38,826 nt of DNA from Bacteroidales bacterium (GTDB lineage: Bacteria > Bacteroidota > Bacteroidia > Bacteroidales > UBA932), in NCBI GenBank assembly GCA_017935505.1, contig JAGBHM010000030.1:1-38826 (forward strand), written 5' to 3'. This document shows positions 25,406 through 33,900 of the stretch, piece after piece. The notes under the pieces were generated by a model. The model ran no database searches. It saw only the letters and a list, made by a program, of their open reading frames with translations, and was not told where the DNA came from. Both the position numbers and the translations under genes were made by a program. How positions within the stretch are numbered: position 1 is the first letter of the stretch; each line of letters opens with the position of its first letter.

Positions 25406-26611
25406 CTATTTTGCAAGTCTCATGGTATCGCGGGCAATTACGAGCTCCTCGTTTGTAGTAATTGCAGCAACAACCACTTTTGAACCCTCTTTTGTAAGGA
25501 TTGCATCTTTACCTCTCAAGCCGTCATTGGCCTCAGGGTTGAAATCAATACCAAGGTATGAGCAGCCTTTTGAGATGTACTCCCTTACATAAGGGTCATT
25601 CTCACCGATACCGCCGGTAAACACAATCATATCCACACCATTCATCACTGCAGAGTATGCACCGATATATTTGAGGACACTATATTTGAACATATCCATT
25701 GCCAAAGCTGCACGTTTGTTTCCTTCAGCAGCTGCACCTTCGATATCCCTTGCGTCTGATGATACGCCAGAAACGCCCAAGAAACCGCTCATCTTGTTGA
25801 GAACAGCATTGATACCTTTTGAATCGAGGTTCTCCTTATCTTGAATATATGTTACAACACCTGCATCAACATTTCCGCAACGTGTACCCATAACAACACC
25901 CTCAACCGGAGTGAAGCCCATTGATGTATCTACAGATTTTCCATTCATTACTGCTGTTACAGAACCGCCATTGCCCAAATGGCATGTGATGATCTTTGAG
26001 TTCTCAAAATCAAGGCCTGCCAAAGCTGCACCCTTCTGTGCTACAAACTTGTGGCTTGTACCATGGAAACCATAGCGGCGGATTTTATATTTGCTGTAGT
26101 ACTCATAAGGGATTGCATACATATATGAGTAGTCAGGCATTGTCTGGTGGAATGATGTATCAAATACAGCCACCTGAGGCACATTTGGCATAAGTGTCTC
26201 AACAGCCTTGATACCCAAAAGGTTTGCAGGATTATGCAGAGGAGCAAGCTCACAGCACTTCTCAATGCCCTCTATTACCGAAGCATCTATAAGTTTGCTG
26301 GTATTGAAATACTCGCCACCGTGTGCAACTCTATGACCGACAGCATCAATATCTGCCAATGATTTGAGAACGCCATGCTCAGGGTCGGTCAAAAGATCCA
26401 GAACACCTTTGATACCCTCTGTATGAGTAGGGATAGGCTGATGAACCTTATGTTTCTCTTTACCTGTTACACTGTGGGTAATGTCACCCATTTCCAAACC
26501 GATTCTTTCAACCAGTCCTTTTGCCAATAAAGAGTAGTCTGATTCATTCTTCATATCAAGAACCTGATATTTCAATGAAGAACTACCGCAATTCAAAACT
26601 AAAACAATCAT
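25406..26611 (-). CDS. ackA: Acetate kinase
   Basis: A 401-residue ASKHA-fold kinase that converts acetyl phosphate and ADP to acetate and ATP. The N-terminal phosphate-binding motif is NCGSSSLK (7-14). HRVAHGGEYF, the FDTSFHQTMP segment with the catalytic and substrate-binding residues, and the adenosine motif GGIGEN near the C-terminus are present. Length is normal. It is the first gene of an operon with ptb and buk. No phosphate acetyltransferase (pta) gene is present in this window, so acetyl phosphate must come from a pta elsewhere or from the neighbouring Ptb. A promoter with a flanking inverted repeat lies upstream. Confidence 0.97.
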   Translation of the reverse strand: MIVLVLNCGSSSLKYQVLDMKNESDYSLLAKGLVERIGLEMGDITHSVTGKEKHKVHQPIPTHTEGIKGVLDLLTDPEHGVLKSLADIDAVGHRVAHGGEYFNTSKLIDASVIEGIEKCCELAPLHNPANLLGIKAVETLMPNVPQVAVFDTSFHQTMPDYSYMYAIPYEYYSKYKIRRYGFHGTSHKFVAQKGAALAGLDFENSKIITCHLGNGGSVTAVMNGKSVDTSMGFTPVEGVVMGTRCGNVDAGVVTYIQDKENLDSKGINAVLNKMSGFLGVSGVSSDARDIEGAAAEGNKRAALAMDMFKYSVLKYIGAYSAVMNGVDMIVFTGGIGENDPYVREYISKGCSYLGIDFNPEANDGLRGKDAILTKEGSKVVVAAITTNEELVIARDTMRLAK

Positions 26612-26664
26612 AGTAAAAATTCAGTATTTGTTTATTAATTATAATCTTTTATAGGTATGTTACA

Positions 26665-26672
26665 CAAAGATA
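26665..26672 (-). promoter_or_regulatory. -7 box for ackA-ptb-buk
   Basis: TATCTTTG on the minus strand matches TAnnTTTG exactly, 53 bp ahead of the ackA ATG. There is no TTTG at the -33 position; that region is instead occupied by an inverted repeat (26690-26709), which is compatible with regulation by an activator or repressor. Confidence 0.6.
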
Positions 26673-26689
26673 ATAATTATAGCCCTCAG

Positions 26690-26709
26690 TTGCATAAAAA
26701 AATATGCAA
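26690..26709. repeat. Inverted repeat TTGCATA-N6-TATGCAA upstream of the ackA promoter
   Basis: Two perfect 7-bp arms (26690-26696 and 26703-26709) flank six A residues. The centre is about 28 bp upstream of the -7 box, near position -40 of the predicted transcript. Symmetry and position suit a dimeric regulator. It is not followed by a T tract on the minus strand, so it is not a good terminator for the lipid kinase gene. Confidence 0.5.
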
Positions 26710-26724
26710 ATTTTCTGACGGATT

Positions 26725-27699
26725 CTACTGTATTTTTATACTATTGGGAAAATCTTCTATTTTAGGAAGCATCTCTTTCAGGTGCGGAACAATATTCTTT
26801 GCATAGGAGATGATGTCAAATTCGGCAGGAACTATAGCCTTGACAGCATGATGCAGCACTGAAACTTCAATCTCCTGCTCCATAATGCGGCTCTCCCCGT
26901 CGAACTGGATTAGGCCCTCAGACTGTCGGGTTATTTTAACCTCTTTACAGCGGAAAGTGTCGATAAATTCAGAATATTGTATTGTCTTGAGGAAGAGCCC
27001 TGCAGTAAGGAGCGGCATTGTCACAAGCGGCGCCCTCTTCCATATCACCACATCAATCATACCGTCTGATATATTGGCATCCGGTGCTATGAAGACATTA
27101 TTCCCCCATTGGGCACAATTTGCAAATGTGATGAGAAATGCCTTCGTATCATATTCATACCCGGGAATCCTTATTTTATACTCCTCCCGACGGTAATTTA
27201 CATACTCCTTGGCACAAAACTCCATATATGTAATCAGTCCGCGTGTCCCCGATGAGTTGAAACGGTCTCCTATCACAGCTTCAAAACCCAGCCCTGCAGT
27301 GCAGAAGAATATCTCATCATTAATCTTTCCGGCATCAATCAGCTGCACCTTCTCTTCGAGTATAACATCAACAGCCCTATGATAAGAGAGTGGAATCTTC
27401 AGGTGTCTTGCCAGCCCGTTACCAGACCCGACCGGAATTACCGCCAGTTTGGTATTGCTATTGATAAGGCCTTTTGCAACCTGATTCACAGTACCATCCC
27501 CTCCAACAGCAACTACAATGTCATATCCGTTGCTGCTATACCTTTTGGCTGCCTCATACACATCTCCCGGTCCCTTCGTGATATAAATCTCAGATTCATA
27601 CCCTCTGGAAGGGACAAAGATACCTTTAACATACTCCATGATGGCCTCCTTATGCCCGGTACCAGATATTGGATTTACTATGAATGCAATTTTCTTCAT
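26725..27699 (-). CDS. Diacylglycerol kinase-family lipid kinase
   Basis: A 324-residue protein of the DagK/YegS/BmrU family, which phosphorylates diacylglycerol or related lipids with ATP. The N-terminal catalytic domain contains VNPISGTG (8-15) and the nucleotide motif GGDGT (66-70), followed by the conserved PVGSGNGLARHL block. The C-terminal beta-sandwich domain with DGMIDVVIW and the FDGE motif is complete. In Bacteroidetes, relatives are thought to act in sphingolipid or phospholipid metabolism, but the substrate here is unknown. I start at the ATG at 27699 because the -7 box (27707-27714) lies only 7 bp upstream; the longer frame would begin within or upstream of the promoter. It may be translated from a leaderless mRNA. 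Confidence 0.9.
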   Translation of the reverse strand: MKKIAFIVNPISGTGHKEAIMEYVKGIFVPSRGYESEIYITKGPGDVYEAAKRYSSNGYDIVVAVGGDGTVNQVAKGLINSNTKLAVIPVGSGNGLARHLKIPLSYHRAVDVILEEKVQLIDAGKINDEIFFCTAGLGFEAVIGDRFNSSGTRGLITYMEFCAKEYVNYRREEYKIRIPGYEYDTKAFLITFANCAQWGNNVFIAPDANISDGMIDVVIWKRAPLVTMPLLTAGLFLKTIQYSEFIDTFRCKEVKITRQSEGLIQFDGESRIMEQEIEVSVLHHAVKAIVPAEFDIISYAKNIVPHLKEMLPKIEDFPNSIKIQ

Positions 27700-27706
27700 C
27701 GGTGGC

Positions 27707-27714
27707 CAAAGATA
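27707..27714 (-). promoter_or_regulatory. -7 box for the lipid kinase gene
   Basis: TATCTTTG on the minus strand is an exact TAnnTTTG match, with only 7 bp between it and the ATG at 27699. It lies 13 bp from the opposing -7 box of the comEC-like gene. Confidence 0.6.
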
Positions 27715-27727
27715 GTTCAACTTTTAT

Positions 27728-27735
27728 TAATTTTG
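27728..27735 (+). promoter_or_regulatory. -7 box for the ComEC-like gene
   Basis: TAATTTTG matches TAnnTTTG and lies 20 bp ahead of the ATG at 27756. It is back to back with the lipid kinase -7 box, so the upstream parts of the two promoters must overlap. Confidence 0.6.
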
Positions 27736-27755
27736 CAGCAATTCTTTTAAAAAAG

Positions 27756-28874
27756 ATGGGCAGAGGGGGAGCATATTTTTTGTCTGGTTTTATAGCCGGC
27801 TCAGTTGCAGCATTTTGCATGAAGCAACTCTTTGGACTCGCTGTAAATCCCATTTTCCCGCTATCTGCAGCAACAATTGCCACTATACTATATATAATAA
27901 CACTACAGCTGGGATTTGTTCATCGCAGGCCACGATTACTTGTAATTCTGCCACTTCTCTCCCTGTTTTTCTGCGGTTTTGCCAACATGGGAAGAACCGC
28001 CCTCCCACCCCAGTCTGAAAATGCACAAAAAGAGTTCCAAAACGGAGTTGTGCATGAAATATCCGAAATTATAGAGAATTTTACCATAAAAAAGATCTCC
28101 GGGATATTGGAGGGCCCCAAAGAAAAAGGTGTTGCCATTGCTTTCATTACCGGAGAAAAGGGTCATATTCCACGCAACTTGAAAGAGGCATACAGGCAGT
28201 CTGGAGCTATGCATGTTCTTGCACTGTCGGGATTGCATATAGGGATAATATATGCAATCCTCAATCTGACATTCTCTTTTCTGGATATGCACATCAGCTC
28301 AAGGAGGGTGAAGTTTGCAATATGCACACTCTTCATATTCATGTATGCCGCCATTACCGGATTCGGTGCATCAGTCCAGAGGGCTGCCATCATGGTCACC
28401 GTATGGAAGCTCCTATCAATGAGCAGAAGGGATGGCGGAAGGTGGAGTGTACTTCTGCTGTCGGCCTGCATAATTCTGCTCATCAATCCAAATGAGCTGG
28501 CAGATATTGGATTCCAGCTCTCCTTTGCAGCAATGGCTGGTATTATAGGTATCTCCCCTACGCTCTGCGAATCGATAAAGATATTTGGCAGACATGGAGC
28601 CTGCCGCTTCTTAAGAGCTGTGTGGAATCTAATCTGCATCTCCACCGCATGCCAGATTGCAACAGCTCCTCTAGTGTTGTACTACTTTGACAGTTTCCCT
28701 TTTTTCTTTCTGATTACAAATATTGCAGCAATTCCATTTGTCACAATTTCTCTCTACATTCTGGTATTCTCCCTGATAACATGCAATATTCCAATTATAG
28801 GGAATCTATCGGGGTCAATCCTACAGATTACACTTAAAATTTTGAATTGGATTATAGAATATATAGGAATTTGA
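27756..28874 (+). CDS. ComEC/Rec2-family membrane protein, reduced form
   Basis: A 372-residue polytopic membrane protein carrying the Competence domain of ComEC, the channel for single-stranded DNA uptake. The core signature HVLALSGLHIG is at 153-163, followed by TGFGASVQRAAIM and the FQLSFAAMAG segment. Two or three N-terminal helices lie at residues 5-80. Between them and the core only about 60 residues replace the usual, longer OB-like (DUF4131) domain. The C-terminal metallo-beta-lactamase-like domain is absent. The frame is intact, so this looks like a short variant rather than a broken gene. The frame is open to 27684, but the promoter and context favour the ATG at 27756. Function in DNA uptake is plausible but unproven for this form. 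Confidence 0.8.
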   Translation: MGRGGAYFLSGFIAGSVAAFCMKQLFGLAVNPIFPLSAATIATILYIITLQLGFVHRRPRLLVILPLLSLFFCGFANMGRTALPPQSENAQKEFQNGVVHEISEIIENFTIKKISGILEGPKEKGVAIAFITGEKGHIPRNLKEAYRQSGAMHVLALSGLHIGIIYAILNLTFSFLDMHISSRRVKFAICTLFIFMYAAITGFGASVQRAAIMVTVWKLLSMSRRDGGRWSVLLLSACIILLINPNELADIGFQLSFAAMAGIIGISPTLCESIKIFGRHGACRFLRAVWNLICISTACQIATAPLVLYYFDSFPFFFLITNIAAIPFVTISLYILVFSLITCNIPIIGNLSGSILQITLKILNWIIEYIGI

Positions 28875-28954
28875 CCATTCTGCAATAAATTTTCTAAAAA
28901 TGCCTTTATTTTCATTAAAAATCGTTACAGAATAGCCGCCAGAGCTAATTATTA

Positions 28955-28985
28955 TTTGCCAATTCTCTTTTTATAGTTAGCTTTG
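28955..28985 (+). promoter_or_regulatory. Consensus promoter of the RRM protein gene
   Basis: TTTG (28955-28958), a 19 bp spacer and TAGCTTTG (28978-28985) form one of the best promoter matches in the window. The ATG at 29026 follows after 40 bp, giving a leader of about 35 nucleotides rich in A and T. Confidence 0.8.
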
Positions 28986-29025
28986 CATAGAATTTGACTA
29001 ACCCTAACTTATTAATAAATATAAA

Positions 29026-29280
29026 ATGAACATTTTTGTATCCAGTTTGAGCTTCAAGGCCCGAAAAGAGGACTTGGCTCAATTATTTGCGCCATTCGGC
29101 GAGGTTACAACCTCACGCATCATTCTTAATAAAGAGACCCGCAGATCCAAAGGCTATGGCTTTGTGGAGATGCCTAACGAAGAGGAGGCTCTTGCAGCAA
29201 TAAACGCACTCAATGGCACTGAGCATATGGGTCGTGTAATCAATGTTGCTGTAGCAAATGAGCGTCCTGAAAAACAGTAA
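29026..29280 (+). CDS. Small RRM-domain RNA-binding protein
   Basis: An 84-residue protein that consists of a single RNA recognition motif. RNP2 is IFVSSL (3-8) and RNP1 is SKGYGFVE (41-48), with the aromatic residues that stack on RNA bases in place. Small RRM proteins of this kind are abundant in Bacteroidetes and are proposed to act as global RNA-binding regulators or chaperones. Cold or stress induction is known for some bacterial relatives. The gene is monocistronic, with its own strong promoter (28955-28985) and a terminator (29305-29336) immediately behind it. That arrangement fits high expression. Confidence 0.93.
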   Translation: MNIFVSSLSFKARKEDLAQLFAPFGEVTTSRIILNKETRRSKGYGFVEMPNEEEALAAINALNGTEHMGRVINVAVANERPEKQ

Positions 29281-29304
29281 TTTTTTTACTTTTTTTTATA
29301 ACAA

Positions 29305-29336
29305 GAAAGGTGGCCTCGAAAGGCCACCTTTTTTAT
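29305..29336 (+). terminator. Strong intrinsic terminator after the RRM gene
   Basis: GGTGGCC-TCGAAA-GGCCACC (extended by AAA/TTT pairs, about 29306-29330) is followed by a run of T residues. It also stands just behind the convergent susD gene, whose stop is at 29353, and could stop transcripts in both directions. Confidence 0.9.
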
Positions 29337-29352
29337 ATCCAGCATATTGCAA

Positions 29353-30912
29353 TTACCATGCTTTATAAGGCTCAAATGGAGTATTATTTGGCTGCAATCC
29401 CCACTCTGGGTTGTGGTTTATGATTGCGTTGTCAATTGGCAAAGACTGGAAGTAAGGATCTGTAATAGACTTGCTGTAGGTCTTGTTACCAACTTTATGT
29501 GTAATTGTCTGTCTTACCCATGGTTTGTTGCCGTCAAGCGCGTAACGTTTCAAATCAAGAGTACGCTGGAATGAGATAAGCGGCTGCTCTCTGCGGCGCT
29601 CTTTCAGAATCTCGTCAAGCAACTGGTCTTGAGACATGCCTGCACCACCTTCCAAATCTGTAACATCACCATCATAACGATATTTACGCAATGTATTCAA
29701 AGAAGCCAATGCATCGGTCAATTTGTTTGTACGAGCCTCTGCCTCAGCTTTAATCAAAAGCAACAAAGGATAAGTGAGAGCCTGGGTACTTGCCAACTGA
29801 GCACCTCTATAATCAAGATCTACAAGGTCATCTTTATAAGTATTAGCACCAATGTTCTTGCTGAAGCCCTCAACTCTATATACAAATTTGATCCAACGCA
29901 AATCTTTCTCTTTATCCATATTTGCAAGCCACTCTTCAGATGGATAATATTTAGATGTAGATGCTGCATTTGGCATCTCTCTGTAGAGCAACAACTCACG
30001 ATTAGAAGTCTGGTTGAAATCATTGTCCGGACCTCTCAATGTCATGTAGTACTCTGGTGAACAACCCTCTGGTGGATTAATCTCAGTAAGAGCCTCATAA
30101 TAGAAATCTGCATAATCATAAATCATATTATCTACAGAACCTCTATGTGCAAGAGCCAATGACCAAGCTTGCTGAGCATCTTTTCTCATGTTCTCCCAAT
30201 CTCTTGTAAACATGTAGTACTCTGCTCTAAGGGCATAAGCACAAGCCTTGTTAATTCTACAAGCATTGGTAGTTGTTGCAGGAGCATTCTCGCAAGCATA
30301 GTCCAAATCAGCTTTTACCTGCTCAAAAATCTCAGCAGTAGTTTTCAACGGACCGTTTGAAACAGTAGGGTCACCGCTGGTACGCATAGGAATTACAGGA
30401 GTATCATTTGCACCGGCAGGATCATACATAGGACCGTAGCACAAAACAAAGTTCATATAGATCCATGCTCTTCCGGCTCTTGCCTGAGCTATTACGCCTT
30501 TAGCATATTCAGACTCTGTGTCAATTCCGTTAACACCGTCAATAACATTGTTGAAGTAACCTATAGCTCTGTAAGTATAAGTCCAATGCATAGGAGTTGA
30601 TGTAGGGTCCATCATTGGTGCATGAAAGATCGCAGCAGCTACAATATCAAGGTTAGGGAAAGTCTCTATATAGTTATAATTCTTCTGGTTTTCACTGATC
30701 ATGAGGTTATCACCCAACATGGCGTAAGAACATCCGCCATTGTTATCCATCATAAAGAAATGGTCAACGGTCTGTGTATTGTTCAACAGGTTCTCGAACT
30801 GGGAAATCTCTGTAGGAATCATCTTTCCAACAGGCTTCACATCCAAAAAGGCATCACAAGATGTGAATATGCCGACAAACGCGGCTAATGTCAAATATAT
30901 TAATTTTCTCAT
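29353..30912 (-). CDS. SusD/RagB-family outer-membrane nutrient-binding lipoprotein
   Basis: A 519-residue lipoprotein that caps a SusC-type channel and captures its substrate at the cell surface. The lipobox is FTSC (Cys19) followed by DAFLDVKPVGKMIP, the typical start of mature SusD proteins. The N-terminal helical TPR-like region contains a conserved block (ARAGRAWIYMNFVLCYGPMY). The C-terminal RagB region carries LLLIKAEAEARTNKLTDALASLN and ILKERRREQPL. It starts 12 bp after susC and is the last gene of tlpA-susC-susD. No glycoside hydrolase is nearby, so the ligand may be a peptide or another non-glycan; this is inferred from the TlpA partner and context only. Confidence 0.93.
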   Translation of the reverse strand: MRKLIYLTLAAFVGIFTSCDAFLDVKPVGKMIPTEISQFENLLNNTQTVDHFFMMDNNGGCSYAMLGDNLMISENQKNYNYIETFPNLDIVAAAIFHAPMMDPTSTPMHWTYTYRAIGYFNNVIDGVNGIDTESEYAKGVIAQARAGRAWIYMNFVLCYGPMYDPAGANDTPVIPMRTSGDPTVSNGPLKTTAEIFEQVKADLDYACENAPATTTNACRINKACAYALRAEYYMFTRDWENMRKDAQQAWSLALAHRGSVDNMIYDYADFYYEALTEINPPEGCSPEYYMTLRGPDNDFNQTSNRELLLYREMPNAASTSKYYPSEEWLANMDKEKDLRWIKFVYRVEGFSKNIGANTYKDDLVDLDYRGAQLASTQALTYPLLLLIKAEAEARTNKLTDALASLNTLRKYRYDGDVTDLEGGAGMSQDQLLDEILKERRREQPLISFQRTLDLKRYALDGNKPWVRQTITHKVGNKTYSKSITDPYFQSLPIDNAIINHNPEWGLQPNNTPFEPYKAW

Positions 30913-30924
30913 AACTTCAAATGT

Positions 30925-33900
30925 TTAAAAACTGAATGACAATCCAATATAGAACTCAGGTCTCATAGGCAATGTTGCATAACCGGTATTGGTGCTGCTA
31001 CCCATACCACCACCCATTTCAACTTCGTATCTCTCTGGATCGATATCGCAATCAGAAGCGGTTATACGGAACAAGTTTCTTGCCTGCAAGTAGATACGTG
31101 CATTGCTCATACCTATCTTCTGGGTAAGGTTATTGTCGAAAGTATATGTCAAAGTAAGGTCACGCAATTTTGCATAGCTTGCATTGCCGATGAAGATATC
31201 AGAGAATGGATGGTAGAACATATCCATATTCCAGCTTGCGAAATAAGGGTAAACTGCCCATGCCTCATCACCAGGTTTCTGCCAACGCTCAGCAAAGTGT
31301 CTGCTGTTGTAGTTTGAGCCTTGGAACACATCCTTACGATATTTGTGGCCAAATTTTGCAATGAACATGAATGACAAGTTCCAGTTTTTGTATCTGAAGT
31401 TGTTTGTAAATGACATGTCAGCTTTTGGCACAGCTGTACCTTGATAGATAATATCATCAACAGTACACAAAGATGCAAGTTTCTTATTACCCTCCTTGTC
31501 ATAAATCATAGTCTGGCCTTTTCCATCCAAACCTGCGAATTTATAACCGAACAAGCCATACATAGGATATCCCTCAGCATGTACAGGCGAAGTCCATGCC
31601 CATGAGGTAGGATATGCCATATTCACATTGTACTCTTTTACCTTGTTCTTGTTCAAAGAAAGATTGTATGACAAATCCCAAGAGAAGTTCTTGTTTCTTA
31701 CAGGAGTTGCAGTAAGGGCAATCTCATAACCTCTGTTGTCGATTGAACCCACATTCTTCATAACTGAAGATGCACCTGTTGTTGGGTCAATTGCATCACT
31801 TGCCAACAAATCGCTACTAAGTTTCTGATAGTAATCGAAGCTTACGCCCAAACGGCTGTCAAGCACGCTTACATCCAGACCAATGTTAGTAGTCTCAGTC
31901 TTCTCCCATCTCAAAGAGTTGTTAGGATAAGATTTGATGCTGTTTGCAATACCACCTGTAATTGAGCTGAATGAGCCGGCACCAAGGATAAGGTAAGGGC
32001 CCTCAGTCAAAGAGATGTTACCATTGATACCGTATGAAAGACGTAGGTTCAAACGGTCGATCCATGATACATCAAAGAATTTTTCATTATGGATTTTCCA
32101 GGTACCACCAATTGACCACATAGGTCTGTGACGATATTTAGGGTCTGTTCCAAAGAAGTTGGTAAGGTCTTCCCTGATACTACCGCTAACAAGATATCTG
32201 TTGTCGAACTCATATGAAGCATTAACATACCAAGAGACAAAACGGTTGTCGCTTATGCTGTAGCTACCATAATTCAAAGCAGATGATATCGGATTGCTGC
32301 CGGTAAGCATATCACTGTTGAATACACCAGATTTAAGATCCACCAAGTTTGTAGGTGAGAATGAACCGGCTGTTGAGTTGTAACCCAGACGGGTTGCATA
32401 TGTATTGTTATCGTAAGCAATACGTCTTACCTCATATCCTGCCAATGCAGTTACACGATGTTTGCCGAATGTACGGTTGAAGTTAGCCTGTGCACGTACT
32501 GTCCAGTTCTCACTTTTGTAACGAATCTCATTGATCATGTCACCATCTGGAACATAGTGGTTCGACGGATTAGAGGTTGATGTAGTGTTATTGAATGCCA
32601 TTCTCATTCTGTAGCTGTCGGCCTCAGCAACTGCTTTTCTGATATTGTTGCTTCTTGCCCAGTTACCACCTACCTCAGCAGTAAGACCTTCAATGATGTT
32701 GAAACGCAATGAACCGCTGAAACGGGTTGAGAAGTTATTGTTTGTTACATAATCATCATAAGCATCTGTTATAGGATTGTAAGTTACATCCTTCAAACCG
32801 CTTACAGAGTTGTACAGCTCTGAAGTAGCATATGATGCCAATCTCAGATTTCTCAAAGAACCGTCCTCATTATACAATGTATGGTAAGGTTTGATGTATG
32901 ATGTCATGTTTGTAAGAGACTGCCATTCTGTAGCAGGAGCCTCAGAAAGAGTATAGTTGATGTTTGCAGCAACATTAACTGTCAAGAATTTCCAAGGATT
33001 CCACTGGTTGTTGAAGTCAACAATCAGACGGTCGCTGTTTGTATTTACATAGTTACCATGATCTTTGGCATAATTTACAGCCAGGTTGTATCTGTTCTGA
33101 TCAGTACCGCCACTGATGCTCAAGTTGTGAGTTTGTACAAAGTGTGTGCGGAACATGTTTTTCTCCATATCCTTTAACACATCATTCTTGCGCAAAGCAT
33201 TAATTGAATTGTTAAACTCATTATCAGATATTTTACCAGCCTTACGCATTGCAAGAAGGTAGTTAACCTCACTCAAGTTATTGTTTTTAGTTGCAATATT
33301 GTAGGCAGAACCGTTTGGACTGAAATCATACAATGCCAACTCTGCATCGATATAATCAGAAGTTGAAGCCATATGAAGATCGCTCAAATCAGGTTTTCCC
33401 TCAAATTTGAAAGTACCTCTGTAGCTTACTTTTGTCTTGCCTTTCTCACCAGCTTTTGTTGTTACAACGATAACACCGTTTGCAGAACGTGAACCGTAGA
33501 TTGAAGCAGCCACACCGTCTTTCAATACTGTAACGTTCTCGATGTTGTCAGGGTTAAGGTCGCTCAAAGAGATCTCAGTTGGATAACCGTCAACAACGAT
33601 AAGTGGAGCAGTCTCAGCTTTCCAGGTAGAGATACCACGGATTGAGATATTTCCATCTTTGTCAAGTACCACACCGGCAACTTGTCCCTCAAGAATATTC
33701 TTAAGGTCAACATTCAGTTTTTTCTCCAATTGCTCACTGCGTACAGTACCGAATGAACCGGTAGCACGCTCTTTTGAGATTGTCTGATAACCTGTAACGA
33801 TTACATCACCCAACAATGTAACATCCTCATTCATTACTATAGGTGTTGCAGGAGCTACCTGTGCAAAAGGCACAGACATTGTCTCCATACCGATACATGA

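Noticed and set aside
26690..26709. Inverted repeat as terminator of the lipid kinase gene
   Set aside because: The loop, not the 3' side, holds the T residues on the minus strand, and the stem is only 7 AT-rich pairs with no trailing T tract.
27756..28874. ComEC-like gene as a pseudogene
   Set aside because: The frame is intact, the membrane core is conserved, and no trace of the missing C-terminal domain is seen in the following 150 bp.
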